Shown here: piece by piece, positions 51,615 to 60,630 of the stretch
Position numbering within the stretch: position 1 is the stretch's first letter
Layout: the number at the start of each line of letters is the position of its first letter
Assembly: GCF_023094165.1 (NCBI RefSeq)
Contig: NZ_JALMDK010000013.1
Location: forward strand, 62,001 to 126,000
Direction: 5' to 3'
Origin: Crossiella sp. S99.2
Lineage (GTDB): Bacteria; Actinomycetota; Actinomycetes; Mycobacteriales; Pseudonocardiaceae
Length of the DNA: 64,000 nucleotides
Notes under the pieces: model-generated
What the model was told of the DNA's origin: nothing
The model's database searches: none
Seen by the model: only the letters and a program-made list of their open reading frames with translations
Translations under genes and position numbers: made by a program

Positions 51615-52691
51615 TCAGGCGGGCACCGCCACGATCACACTCGTCGGCGAGGAGGTGGGCCGGGTCTCCAGGTGCTTCAAGCCGGCCTTCTCGAACAGCG
51701 TGATGAACTCCGCCTCGGTCCGCACATGCCCGGTGAGCAGGGACAGCATCACGATGTCCTCGAACTTGCCGAAGTGCGGCGCGTCGCCCTCCGGCAGCAC
51801 CTCGTCGATGATGATCAGCTTGGTGCCGGGCTTCATCTGCTCCCGGACGTTGCTCAGGATGGTGATCGCGTCCTTGTCCGCCCAGTCGTGAATGGTCCAG
51901 GACAACACATACGCGTCACCGCCGGCCGGCACCGACTTGAGGAAGTCCCCGCCAACGCACTCCACCCGGTCGGCGAACCCGGCCTTGGCCACCGTGGCCG
52001 CGGCCTCGGGCACCACCCTGGCCAGGTCGTAGACCACCGCGGTCATCTCCGGGTAGCGGGCCAGCAGGGTGGCCACCAGGTGGCCCTGGCCGCCGCCGAC
52101 GTCGATGAGGTGCTTGACGTCGGTGAGGTCGTAGGCGTCCAGGGTGGCGCCATTGACCATCCGGGCCATGTTGCCCATGGCGTTGTTGAACAAAGTGGAC
52201 AGTTCCGGGTGCGCGGCGAAGTAGGTCCACCAGTCGGTGCCGTGCACGTGGTCGAAACTGGGCTGGCCGGTCCGCAGACTGTGCACCAGGGCGCCGAAGG
52301 AACGCTGGCGTTCGCTCAGGCCCACGTACTTGGCCAGGTCGCGCATGGACCCGGGCACGTCGCCGCGCAGCGTGGCGGCCAGCGGGGTCAGGCCGAAGGT
52401 GCGCGGTTCGACCTCGGTGAACACCCCGACGCTGGCCAGCGCGCGCAGTGCCCGGTACAGCGCGCCGGGGTGGGCGCCGGTGCGCTCGGCCAGATCGTCG
52501 ATGTGCCGCACCTCATCGCCGAGGGCGTCGGCCACCCCGAGTTCGGCGACCGCGATGAGCAGCTGGCTCACCAGCGAGCTGTACAGCATCTCGTACATGC
52601 GCACCGGGGCCGGCACGTCGCCGTCCTGCGGGGAGACCCCGGCCGTCACGCCGGGACGGTGAGCCGAAGCGGCGGAGACTGTGTCGGTCAT
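51615..52691 (-). CDS. O-methyltransferase (CreN-like role possible)
   Basis: A 358-residue plant-type O-methyltransferase. An N-terminal dimerisation domain (ELGVADALGDEVRHIDDLAERTGAHPGALYRALRAL) is followed by a SAM domain with HLIDVGGGQGHLVATLL, the catalytic His region SWTIHDWADKDAI, and IIDEVLPEG. This class methylates aromatic hydroxyls. With 3,4-AHBA and diazotisation genes around it, methylation of the phenol as by CreN in cremeomycin biosynthesis is likely. ATG 52691; 32 bases after the ligase stop. Confidence 0.9.
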   Translation of the reverse strand: MTDTVSAASAHRPGVTAGVSPQDGDVPAPVRMYEMLYSSLVSQLLIAVAELGVADALGDEVRHIDDLAERTGAHPGALYRALRALASVGVFTEVEPRTFGLTPLAATLRGDVPGSMRDLAKYVGLSERQRSFGALVHSLRTGQPSFDHVHGTDWWTYFAAHPELSTLFNNAMGNMARMVNGATLDAYDLTDVKHLIDVGGGQGHLVATLLARYPEMTAVVYDLARVVPEAAATVAKAGFADRVECVGGDFLKSVPAGGDAYVLSWTIHDWADKDAITILSNVREQMKPGTKLIIIDEVLPEGDAPHFGKFEDIVMLSLLTGHVRTEAEFITLFEKAGLKHLETRPTSSPTSVIVAVPA

Positions 52692-52723
52692 GGTTCCCTT
52701 TCCTGGGTTCGGTGTCGCGTGGG

Positions 52724-54403
52724 TCAGCTGGAGAGCACGGTGGCGAAGCGTTCGCGGAGCTGACGTTTGAGCACCTTGCCGGTGGCCCCGGTCGGGAAGT
52801 CCGCCGGATCCGTTGCCAGCACGGCACCGTGCACTGTGGACAGTCCGCGGGCGGTCAGCGCGGTGTTGACGGTGGCCAGCAGGTCCGCGGGTTGTGCGGC
52901 GCCGGGCTTGAGCTTGACCGCGGCGAACGGGACGTGACCGCGACCGGGGGCGGGCGCGTCGACCGCGACCACCGCGCAGTCCGCGATCTGCTCACACCCC
53001 AACAGGATCGCCTCCTCCAGGGGCAGGCTGTAGACCGGGCCGGTGGTGGTGTGGATGACGTCCGGCACCCGGTCCAGGTGGAAGAAGCGGCCCTTGCGGT
53101 CCTTGTAGACCACATCGCCGGTGAGCCAGTAGCCGGACAGCGAGGACTTGGTGGTCAGCTCGGAGTTGTTCCAGTACCCCGGGGTCCTGGTGGGGGTGCG
53201 GACGCCGAGCCGCCCGACCCGGCCTGGACCGAGCTGGCGACCGTCCTCATCGAGCACGGTGGCCTTCTCCACCACGCTGACCGGGGTGCCGACGCAGCGG
53301 TCGTAGTCGGTGCTCTCCGGCTCGCTCACTTTGCGGAACAAGGCCATTCCCATCTCCGAGGAGCCCAGGCCGTCGATGAACCGGGAGCCGGGCTTGTCCC
53401 CGCCGCGCGCCGGTCGCCTGCCGTGCCGGATCAGCGCCTTGATGTGCGCCTCGTGCGCGGAGTCGCCGGTGTTGATCCAGGTGTGCACCTGACTGCCTGC
53501 CGACCGGTCGATGTCCAGCTGGGCCAGTTCGGCGTAAGTCTGCGGGAAAGCGACCACAATGGACGGTTGGAACAGCTTCATCGCCTCATGCACCGCCTCA
53601 CCGCTGGAATCGGCCATCACCAGCGTGGGCAGGCCGAGCAGGGTGGCGGTCATCAGGTAGCTGATCCCGGCCGAATGCGACTGCGGCAGCGCGGAAAGCA
53701 TCCGGTTCTTCTCCGCCTGCGGAAAGCTCCACAGCCGGTGCCGCTTGCCGAGGAAGAACTGGCGGTGCGCGAAGATCGCCGACTTGGGCGGGCCGGTGGT
53801 GCCGGAGGTGTGGCACAGCATCACCGGATCGTCATCCCCGTGTGGGTAAGGGAAAACCCCCGGCAGCGAGGTCGCGCCACTGGTCGGCAGATCCGCGGAG
53901 TCCACCGCGAACCGCAGTGCGGCGGGCAGCGCGCCGGAGTTCTTCAACGCGGCCAGGCGTTCCTCGTCGGCCACCACGCCGACCGCGCCGATCCGGCCCA
54001 GGTAGGCCGAGGCGAACGCCGGGTCCATCCGGCCGTTGACCAGCGCCGGAATCGCGCCCAGCGAGGAGACCGCGAGGAAGTGCAGGAAGGAGTCCACGCC
54101 CTCGCCCAGCTGCACCCCGACCGGATCGCCCTTGCGCACGCCGGCGTGGTGGTACCAGGCGGCGTAGGCGTTGCGGATGGTGGTCAGGTCGTTGAGGCTC
54201 AACCGCTGCAACGACATCCCGTGCCCGGTGCGCCGCTGGGCGAGCAGGAAGGGCTGATCGGGCGCCGGACTGACCCGGCGGGCGCGGTCGAGGAAGTTGC
54301 CCACGCCCAGTCCGCGATCCAGCAGGAGCTGGAGCCGGGCGTGCAACGGCATGCGGGCCAGCGGTCTGAAGTCGATGCTCGTGGTGCCGTTTCTCTCGCT
54401 CAT
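52724..54403 (-). CDS. Acyl-CoA-ligase homologue, CreM-like diazotase candidate
   Basis: A 559-residue adenylate-forming enzyme: core motif MLCHTSGTTGPPKSAIFAH, DGLGSSEMGMALF, SGYWLTGDVVYKDRKGRFFHLDR, and the catalytic Lys motif TGATGKVLKRQL at the C-terminus. CreM and related enzymes (for example AvaA7 and CmaA6) activate nitrite with ATP and diazotise aromatic amines. No PKS, NRPS or carrier protein accompanies it, so simple acyl-CoA loading has no partner here. The diazotase role is inferred from context. ATG 54403. Confidence 0.82.
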   Translation of the reverse strand: MSERNGTTSIDFRPLARMPLHARLQLLLDRGLGVGNFLDRARRVSPAPDQPFLLAQRRTGHGMSLQRLSLNDLTTIRNAYAAWYHHAGVRKGDPVGVQLGEGVDSFLHFLAVSSLGAIPALVNGRMDPAFASAYLGRIGAVGVVADEERLAALKNSGALPAALRFAVDSADLPTSGATSLPGVFPYPHGDDDPVMLCHTSGTTGPPKSAIFAHRQFFLGKRHRLWSFPQAEKNRMLSALPQSHSAGISYLMTATLLGLPTLVMADSSGEAVHEAMKLFQPSIVVAFPQTYAELAQLDIDRSAGSQVHTWINTGDSAHEAHIKALIRHGRRPARGGDKPGSRFIDGLGSSEMGMALFRKVSEPESTDYDRCVGTPVSVVEKATVLDEDGRQLGPGRVGRLGVRTPTRTPGYWNNSELTTKSSLSGYWLTGDVVYKDRKGRFFHLDRVPDVIHTTTGPVYSLPLEEAILLGCEQIADCAVVAVDAPAPGRGHVPFAAVKLKPGAAQPADLLATVNTALTARGLSTVHGAVLATDPADFPTGATGKVLKRQLRERFATVLSS

Positions 54404-54444
54404 GTGTGTTGTCTCCCGGCAGGACCCAACTCGACGAAAGGGGG

Positions 54445-54488
54445 GCCGACCCGCCGCAGAGCGGGTGAGCGCGCGGCGGCGGGTCGGC
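54445..54488 (-). terminator. Intercistronic hairpin
   Basis: Perfect 13-bp arms GCCGACCCGCCGC (54445-54457) and GCGGCGGGTCGGC (54476-54488) between the VOC and ligase genes. It could be an attenuator or an mRNA-stabilising stem in the operon. Confidence 0.6.
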
Positions 54489-54523
54489 GGACAGGCTGCG
54501 ATCGCTTGGCTTTTCTGGGGGAA

Positions 54524-54886
54524 TCAGCCTTCGTAGATCGTCAGCTCGTAGCCGTCGGGGTCCTTGAACTGGAACTCGCGGCCGCAGAAACCGTCACACG
54601 GGGGCTTGGTGATGGTCACGCCCTCCGCCGCCAGCTCCTTGGCCAGTTTGTCCGGGTCCTCGGCCTTGATCCAGAGCACCACGCCCCAGCCGAGTTCGCT
54701 GACCGCGTCCAGGTCGATGGCGCTCTGCCGCAACGCCAGCTTGATCGGCGCGGTGTCCAGCACCACCGCGGTGGGCACCTTGGACTCGGTGGGGGTGAAG
54801 CCGACCAGCTCGGTGTAGAAACGCTTGGAGCGCTCAAGGTCGCGAACCTGGAGCGTGAGGAAGTTCGGTCCGACAGCGTTGCTCAT
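54524..54886 (-). CDS. VOC-family (glyoxalase/bleomycin-resistance fold) protein
   Basis: A 120-residue VOC protein with paired beta-alpha-beta units (NFLTLQVRDLERSKRFYTELVGFTP; WGVVLWIKAEDPDKLAKELAAEGV; CGREFQFKDPDGYELTIYEG). Metal ligand E near the C-terminus is present. First gene of the VOC-ligase-methyltransferase operon. It could bind and sequester the reactive product as a resistance protein, or act as an enzyme. ATG 54886; a full cluster palindrome lies 77 bases upstream. Confidence 0.9.
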   Translation of the reverse strand: MSNAVGPNFLTLQVRDLERSKRFYTELVGFTPTESKVPTAVVLDTAPIKLALRQSAIDLDAVSELGWGVVLWIKAEDPDKLAKELAAEGVTITKPPCDGFCGREFQFKDPDGYELTIYEG

Positions 54887-54954
54887 AAGGCGAATCTCCC
54901 TGAGTCACACCACTACTTACCGACCCCAGAGTGCTCGGCGGCCGCCACGGCAGC

Positions 54955-54972
54955 ATCACGTGTTCGCGTGAT
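54955..54972. promoter_or_regulatory. Cluster palindrome site 3 (VOC operon promoter), perfect
   Basis: ATCACG-TGTTCG-CGTGAT, perfect arms, centred 77 bases upstream of the VOC start. The symmetry extends outward (CGCCACGGCAG and CTGCCGTGGCG), giving a stem that could also end transcription of the LAL gene. Confidence 0.75.
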
Positions 54973-55003
54973 CCTGCCGTGGCGACCCACAGTCCACAAT
55001 GGA

Positions 55004-57814
55004 CTAGTGGGACTCGTCGTGCGACATGGCCTTGCGGGTCAGCTCGACCCGGCTGGTCACGCCTAGTTTGGCGAAGCTGTGCCGCAGGTGACTGTCCACT
55101 GTGTGCGGTGAGAGGAACAGTTTGCCCGCGACCTCACGGTTGGTGAAACCCTCTGCCACCAACCGGACCACCCGTAGCTCCGACTGGGTGAGGCTGTTCC
55201 AGCCAGAGCCGCCCTTGACCGGTTTCGGTGCGATCCGGCGCCGGACCCCCAGCCGCCGCAGCGCTTTCTGCACCCTGGCCAGATCGCGTTTGGCGCCGCA
55301 GCCGGTGAAGACCTGCGCGGCCTCCTGCAGGATCCCGACCGCGGTGGCCCGGTGCCCGGCCGCGTCCTCGGCGTGCGCCAGATCCTCCAGGCCCTCGGCC
55401 AGGGAGAGCTGCCGCCCGGTGACCCGGTAGGCCCCGACGGCCGCGCGCAGCAGACTGATGTCGTTGCGCAGCACCCCTTCGGCGTGCGCGGCGGCGCCGG
55501 CGGCCGAGGCCACCTCCGGGTTGTGCTCGGCCAGTTTCCGGGTGGCCCGCACCACCAGTTCGGCGCGGGCGTGATCACCGGCCTGCTGGGCCATCCGGAT
55601 GAGCCGGGCGCCGGCGGCCGAGTGCCGGGTGAACAACAGCAGCCGCTCCGGCAGCGCCTGGCTCAGCTCGTCCAGGATCTCCAGCGCGGCCTCCTGGTGC
55701 CCGGCCGCGTCCTGGAAGCAGGCCGCCGCCCAGGCCAGGTCCTCCGGCACCACGCTGACGCCCTCGTCCACCAGACCGTCGGCCTGTTTGAGGTAGCTGC
55801 GCGCCATGGTCATGTCGTCCCGGTAGATCGAGATCAGCCCGAGCATGGCCAGCAGCGGCACCGCCAGGGGCTGGGCGCGCAGCTGTTCGGCCACGAACAC
55901 CCCGGCCTCGGCCTCCACCGCGGCGTCGTCCAGGCGGCCCTGGGCCAGGCGCAGTTCGGCCCGGTAGTAGTGCCAGTGCGGCTGGGACAGCGCGGTGCCC
56001 GCCGCCTCGGTGTCCTGGTGGTCGCGGGCGAACCCGGCCTCGGCCTCCTCGAACCGGTCGCTGGCGGTCAGCGCCACCGCCAGCCACAGCCGCGGATGCC
56101 TGCTGCGCGAACTGCCGCCGACCTTGTCCGCGACCCGCACCGCCTCCTTGGCGTAGGTCAGCGCCACGTCCAGCTGCCCGTGCACCCTGGCCACCACGCT
56201 GCGCGCGTTGTTGCCGCACACCACCGCCGCGTACTCCCCCGCCTGCACGCCGATGGCCACCGCCTCGGCGGCCACCGCGTCCGCGCTGCGCGGGTCCCCG
56301 CTGTCGATGAGCAGGTATGCCTGCATGGCCAGCAGTTCGGCCCTGGCCCGGCTGGGCGTGCGCGCCCTGGCCAGCGCGCGGCTGGTGTACTCGACCACGC
56401 TGGAGTTGCGTCCGGTGGCGTACAGCGCCTCGGAGAGCCCGAGTAGCAGCGAGACCTTGTCCTCGGTGCGCTCCACCGTGCGCAGCGAGGACTCGCCCAG
56501 CCGGATCGCCTCGGCGGCCCGCCCGGCCAGCGCGAGCAGCCGCACCGCGTCGCCGACCAGTTGCGGCCTGCTGGCGTGCTGCTCGTCGATGAGGTCCAGC
56601 ATCCGCAGGATCAGGTCGGCCGCGGTGTTCGGCGAGGTCGGCGCGACCTCGCGGACGGCCTGCCGCAGGATCAGCACCGCCTGCGCGTCGCCCTTGTGCC
56701 CGCTGCGCACCAGGTGCTCGACCGCGTCGGCGGGTGAACGGCCCTCGCCGAGCACGATGAAGGCGGCCTCGCGGTGCAGCGCCATCCGGACCGGGCCGGG
56801 CAAGCGATTGTAAAGCGCCTCCCGGATCAGATCGTGCCGGAAGGTCAGCTCGGATCCGTTGCCCACCAGGATGCTGGCGTCCACCGCCTCGCTGATCACC
56901 GGCAGCAGCTCGGTGGCCGAACGGCCCAGCAACGCGGCCACCTCGTGCACGGTGAACGGCCTGCCCAGCACCGCGCCGGCGTCCAGCAGCCTGCGGGCCT
57001 CGCTGGAGAGATCGCGCAGCCGGTGATCCACCGCGGACAGGAACGGCGGGGTCAGCTCGTTGCCCACCACGGTCGCGGTGCCCTCGTCGGTGAGCAGCTG
57101 ACCGGTGTCGCGCAGGGTGGTGAGCAGCTCCTCCAGCAGGAACGGGTTGCCCTCGGCCCTGGCGGCCAGCGCGAGCACCTTGGCGTCGGGGTGCGCGCCG
57201 AGCACGTTGGCGCACAGGTCGGCCACCGCGTTGCAGCACAACGGTCCCAGGTGGTGCCGCAGCGCGCCCTCGCTGATCAGCCAGTCCAGCGCGTCCTGGG
57301 CGTAGCCGCGCACCGGGGCCGGCCTGCGGGCCAGCAGCCACAGCACCGGCGAGGTGCTCAGCGCGGGCACCAGGATGCGCAGGGCGAAGGCGGTCAGCTC
57401 GTCGGAGCGGTGCGCGTCGTCCAGGCCGATCAGCAGCGGCCGGTCGCGCACGTGCTTCTCGATCAGCTCGCCCACCCGGTCCACCAGGCCGAGGGCGTTG
57501 CGCTCCAGATCGTGCATGGCGATGCGTTCCAGCCCGGGTAGGCCGGTGAGCAAGGCGCGCAGCGTGGTCAACGGGGCGCCCTTGTCCAACTCGGTCGCCC
57601 GGCCGAATGCCACCGAGATGCCCTGACCGGCCGCATCGGAGGAGACGACTTCGAGTAAACGGCTCTTGCCGATACCGGCCGAGCCTTCGATGACAACACA
57701 GCGACCGCTGCCCGCCACTGTGTTCGACAGCGCTCGCCGGAGGTCGGCCAGCGCGGATTCTCGGCCCACTAACGGTGTCATGGTCGCCTGCATATTCACA
57801 TTCCCCCAGCTCAT
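55004..57814 (-). CDS. LAL-type LuxR regulator, cluster-situated
   Basis: A 936-residue LAL protein. Walker A GSAGIGKS lies at 44-51, followed by PLLIGLDDAHRSDEL and a long helical middle. The LuxR HTH is at the C-terminus (LTQSELRVVRLVAEGFTNREVAGKLFLSPHTVDSHLRHSFAKLGV). ATG 57814 is chosen for GGAGG five bases upstream; ATG 57880 lacks one. As the only large activator inside the cluster, it is the natural candidate for binding the ATCACG-N6-CGTGAT palindromes. It has no such site ahead of itself. Confidence 0.95.
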   Translation of the reverse strand: MSWGNVNMQATMTPLVGRESALADLRRALSNTVAGSGRCVVIEGSAGIGKSRLLEVVSSDAAGQGISVAFGRATELDKGAPLTTLRALLTGLPGLERIAMHDLERNALGLVDRVGELIEKHVRDRPLLIGLDDAHRSDELTAFALRILVPALSTSPVLWLLARRPAPVRGYAQDALDWLISEGALRHHLGPLCCNAVADLCANVLGAHPDAKVLALAARAEGNPFLLEELLTTLRDTGQLLTDEGTATVVGNELTPPFLSAVDHRLRDLSSEARRLLDAGAVLGRPFTVHEVAALLGRSATELLPVISEAVDASILVGNGSELTFRHDLIREALYNRLPGPVRMALHREAAFIVLGEGRSPADAVEHLVRSGHKGDAQAVLILRQAVREVAPTSPNTAADLILRMLDLIDEQHASRPQLVGDAVRLLALAGRAAEAIRLGESSLRTVERTEDKVSLLLGLSEALYATGRNSSVVEYTSRALARARTPSRARAELLAMQAYLLIDSGDPRSADAVAAEAVAIGVQAGEYAAVVCGNNARSVVARVHGQLDVALTYAKEAVRVADKVGGSSRSRHPRLWLAVALTASDRFEEAEAGFARDHQDTEAAGTALSQPHWHYYRAELRLAQGRLDDAAVEAEAGVFVAEQLRAQPLAVPLLAMLGLISIYRDDMTMARSYLKQADGLVDEGVSVVPEDLAWAAACFQDAAGHQEAALEILDELSQALPERLLLFTRHSAAGARLIRMAQQAGDHARAELVVRATRKLAEHNPEVASAAGAAAHAEGVLRNDISLLRAAVGAYRVTGRQLSLAEGLEDLAHAEDAAGHRATAVGILQEAAQVFTGCGAKRDLARVQKALRRLGVRRRIAPKPVKGGSGWNSLTQSELRVVRLVAEGFTNREVAGKLFLSPHTVDSHLRHSFAKLGVTSRVELTRKAMSHDESH

Positions 57815-58088
57815 CTCGCCCTCCGGACAGGGCGCCCGGGTCTCGCCCCACCCTGGGCGATCCCGCGCTTTCACCTCCATTCAATCACGGTTTGATAGAC
57901 AACTACAGGTAGAACTTCCTAAGCCCGATGGGGGTCACCGTGTGCTAATGAGCCGAAGCCGGAGTCATTCGACTATTCCTGAACATCATAGTCGTAAAGT
58001 CTGTAAGGATTGGTCCCTTTGGAGCAGTATTCGCAGGCCAGCAAGGGTCCAAACTGCCCCATCGGGCAACTGTTGACCCGAATGGATG

Positions 58089-58406
58089 CTATGCCTCCAC
58101 GAACCGCAGACCGATGATTCCACCCACGATCAGCGCGAGGAACACGAAGCGCAACGGAGACGCGGAGTCGCCCTGGGTAAAAATACCGGCAAGGGCCACG
58201 CCGACCGCGCCAATTCCCACCCATACGGCGTAACCAGTGCCGACTGGCAGGGTTTTCAGCGAGACCGAGAGCAAGAAAAAGCTGATCGCGGCACAGCTGA
58301 TACCAATTACGCTCGGCCACAGCTTCGAGAAGCCATCGGCCTGCTTCAACGCGGTCGCGAAAATAATCTCGAACAGACCAGCGACGATCAGAAGCGTCCA
58401 GGCCAT
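58089..58406 (-). CDS. Small multidrug resistance (SMR) transporter
   Basis: A 105-residue four-helix SMR protein: MAWTLLIVAGLFEIIFATALKQADGF with the essential Glu14 (FE), then LKTLPVGTGYAVWVGIGAVG and GGIIGLRFVEA. The WxGIGxxG and GTxYAVWxG motifs fit the Gdx/SugE or EmrE side of the family. ATG 58406 has GGGGAG seven bases upstream; ATG 58445 would add 13 residues. Between the LAL gene and the SDR gene, it might export the cluster product or guanidinium-like compounds. Confidence 0.85.
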   Translation of the reverse strand: MAWTLLIVAGLFEIIFATALKQADGFSKLWPSVIGISCAAISFFLLSVSLKTLPVGTGYAVWVGIGAVGVALAGIFTQGDSASPLRFVFLALIVGGIIGLRFVEA

Positions 58407-58528
58407 CTGCTTACTCCCCGTTTCCACCGCGGTTGCGCTCGACATAAAACCCACCCCTCCAACCGGTAACCACCGAAAATCCTGCGGTGGCGTGCCGCCA
58501 GGAGCGACACGCCACCGCAGGACTGGTT

Positions 58529-59269
58529 TCAGGCGTTCGAACCGGCGTCCACGACGATCGCGGAACCGGTGATGTTGCGACCGCCGGGGCCGACCAGGTG
58601 CGCGACCGAGGCGGCGATGTCCTCGGGCTGCCCGTAGCGGCCCAGCGCGGTCAGGCCGCGCTCGTCATCGGCCTGCGGACCGTCGGCCGGGTTCATCTCG
58701 GTGTCGGTGGACCCCGGGTGCACCAGGTTGACGGTGATGTCCCGCTCGCCCAGGTCGCGGGCCAGGCCCTTGGTGAAGCCGATCAGCGCGGCCTTGCTCA
58801 TCGCGTACAGCGCCACGCCCGGGTAGGGCACCCGCTCAGCGAGGGTGCTGCCGATGCTGACGATCCGGCCGCCGGCTTCCATGTGCTTGGCCGCGGCCTG
58901 ACTGGCCACATAGGCCGCGCGGGCGTGGATGGCCAGGGTGCGGTCGACCTCGTCGAGGGTGACCTCGTCGATGGTGCCGTAGGGGAAGATTCCGGCGTTG
59001 TTGACCAGGATGTCGATCCGGCCGAACTCCGCGACGGTCTGCTCGACGGCGGCCACCACGGCCGCGGCGTCCGCGCTGTCCGCGGCGATGGCCAGACCGC
59101 GGCGGCCCGCGGCCTTGATGTCCTCGACCACGCCCTGGGCGCGGTCGGCGGCGCTGGCGTAGGTCAGCGCCACATCGGCTCCGTTGGCCGCGAGCTTCTT
59201 GGCGATGGCCGCGCCGATGCCGCGGCTGCCCCCGGTGACCAGGGCCACCTTACCTGCGAGTTCCGACAT
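58529..59269 (-). CDS. Short-chain dehydrogenase/reductase
   Basis: A 246-residue SDR: TGGSRGIG near residue 13, NNAGIFP, Ser of SIGSTLAE, YAMSK catalytic pair, and the C-terminal ITGSAIVVDAGSNA. ATG 59269. It is divergent from a TetR gene and shares operator repeats with it. No cluster palindrome, so it is probably a separate stress- or metabolite-induced unit within the cluster boundary. Confidence 0.9.
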   Translation of the reverse strand: MSELAGKVALVTGGSRGIGAAIAKKLAANGADVALTYASAADRAQGVVEDIKAAGRRGLAIAADSADAAAVVAAVEQTVAEFGRIDILVNNAGIFPYGTIDEVTLDEVDRTLAIHARAAYVASQAAAKHMEAGGRIVSIGSTLAERVPYPGVALYAMSKAALIGFTKGLARDLGERDITVNLVHPGSTDTEMNPADGPQADDERGLTALGRYGQPEDIAASVAHLVGPGGRNITGSAIVVDAGSNA

Positions 59270-59283
59270 GTCCCCTCATTTCT

Positions 59284-59354
59284 GGGTCGATCACTACATA
59301 ATTGGTATCGTGCAGGAGATCGACCTGTCAAGGATTTTTGGGTCGATCGCTACA
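59284..59354. promoter_or_regulatory. Repeated GGTCGATC elements between SDR and TetR genes
   Basis: GGGTCGATCACTACA (59284-59298) and GGGTCGATCGCTACA (59340-59354) are direct repeats. A reversed GATCGACC lies at 59318-59325 between them, forming an inverted pair with the second. Likely TetR operators controlling both genes. Confidence 0.55.
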
Positions 59355-59368
59355 GAAAGGGGTGGGGC

Positions 59369-59986
59369 ATGGCCACACGAGGCCGTCCACGTGCTTTCGA
59401 CCGCACCGCGGCGCTGCGCTGCGCGATGGAGGTGTTCTGGGAGCACGGCTATGAGGGGACCTCGCTGAACGACCTCAGCGCGGCCATGGGCATCAACACC
59501 TCCAGCCTGTACACCGCCTTCGGCTCCAAGGAGGAGCTGTTCCGGGAGGCGGTCACCTACTACGACGAGACCGAGGGCGAGGCCGCCGCCCGCGCGCTGC
59601 GCGAGGAGCCCAGTGCCAGGGCGGCCTTCGAGGCGGTGCTGCGGGTCAACGTGCACGCCTACACCGATCCGGCCAAGCCCAGCGGCTGCATGATCGTGCT
59701 GGCCGCGACCACGTACACGCCCAAGAGCGAGAGCGTGCGCGACTTCCTGGCCGAGTTGCGCCGGGAGACCCAGGAGTCGCTGCGCCAGCGCCTGGCGCGC
59801 GGCCAGGCCGACGGGGACGTGCCGCCCGAGGCCGACGTCGACGCGCTGGCCGGGTACTACAACACCCTGTTGCAGGGCCTGTCCATCCAGGCCCGCAGTG
59901 GCGCCGACCGCGCGGAGCTGTCCGCGATCGTGGACGCCGCGATGCGCGCCTGGGATGTGCTGGCCGCGCCCGGAGTCCGGGTGTGA
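59369..59986 (+). CDS. TetR-family regulator
   Basis: A 205-residue TetR protein: RGRPRAFDRTAALRCAMEVFWEHGYEGTSLNDLSAAMGINTSSLYTAFGSKEELFREAV, with the TetR_C_16-like ligand part (PSGCMIVLAATTYTPKSE). It resembles AcrR/YcdC-like repressors that govern a neighbouring SDR. ATG 59369 follows AAAGGGG. Probable repressor of the divergent SDR gene. Confidence 0.9.
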   Translation: MATRGRPRAFDRTAALRCAMEVFWEHGYEGTSLNDLSAAMGINTSSLYTAFGSKEELFREAVTYYDETEGEAAARALREEPSARAAFEAVLRVNVHAYTDPAKPSGCMIVLAATTYTPKSESVRDFLAELRRETQESLRQRLARGQADGDVPPEADVDALAGYYNTLLQGLSIQARSGADRAELSAIVDAAMRAWDVLAAPGVRV

Positions 59987-60051
59987 CGCCGAGGAGGGCG
60001 AACCGGTGATCCCGGTTCGCCCTCCGGCGATGACGACTGAGCGGGCTGGCT

Positions 60052-60549
60052 TCAGACCGCCTCGATGCCGTACTTGTCCGCGGCGATCCGCATCGAGCGG
60101 GCCACGTCGTCGGCGTGCTGTTCCTCCGGCGGCGCTTCCTCGCCGTCGATGACCGGGATGCCGACCTCCAGGAAGAACTCCTCGAACCCGCTGGGCACAA
60201 AGAAGATCAGCAGCTTGGCGTGCGTCTCGCCGACGTTCTTGAACCGGTGCGGCGAGCCGCGCGGGATGTAGATGAAGGAGCCGGGCTCGATGATGATCGG
60301 GCGGCCGTTGGCCACCACCTCAAGCCGGCCCTCGATCAGGTAGAAGGCCTCGTCCTCGTTGCGGTGCAGGTGCAGCGGCGGTCCGCTCTGCGGCGGGATC
60401 ACGGCTTCCAGCAGGCCGAGCGCGCCGCCGGTGTCGGCGATGCCTGCCTTGACGGTGTACCGGTCGCCGCTGAACGCCCACACGCTCGGACCCTCGCCGG
60501 GCGGCACGTACAGCGCTCGCGGCGTCTCCTTCTCCACCTGGCTGGTCAT
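60052..60549 (-). CDS. Cupin-domain protein
   Basis: A 165-residue single cupin. Motif 1 is PPLHLHRNEDEAFYLIEGRLEV (metal ligands H, H, E) and motif 2 GSFIYIPRGSPHRFKNVGE (H). The metal site is intact, so it may be a dioxygenase, isomerase or binding protein. ATG 60549 follows GTGAGGA. A perfect cluster palindrome is centred 72 bases upstream, placing it in the diazo-cluster regulon; no cremeomycin gene I know of encodes this function. Confidence 0.9.
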   Translation of the reverse strand: MTSQVEKETPRALYVPPGEGPSVWAFSGDRYTVKAGIADTGGALGLLEAVIPPQSGPPLHLHRNEDEAFYLIEGRLEVVANGRPIIIEPGSFIYIPRGSPHRFKNVGETHAKLLIFFVPSGFEEFFLEVGIPVIDGEEAPPEEQHADDVARSMRIAADKYGIEAV

Positions 60550-60612
60550 GCGAATCCTCACTTTCGGGACGGGACGACGTGGACAGCGTGGCCATCGGAG
60601 GTGGTCCGGGAC

Positions 60613-60630
60613 ATCACGTCTTCGCGTGAT
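60613..60630. promoter_or_regulatory. Cluster palindrome site 4 (cupin promoter), perfect
   Basis: ATCACG-TCTTCG-CGTGAT, perfect arms, centred 72 bases before the cupin start. The left arm contains the stop codon of the upstream NmrA gene. Confidence 0.75.
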
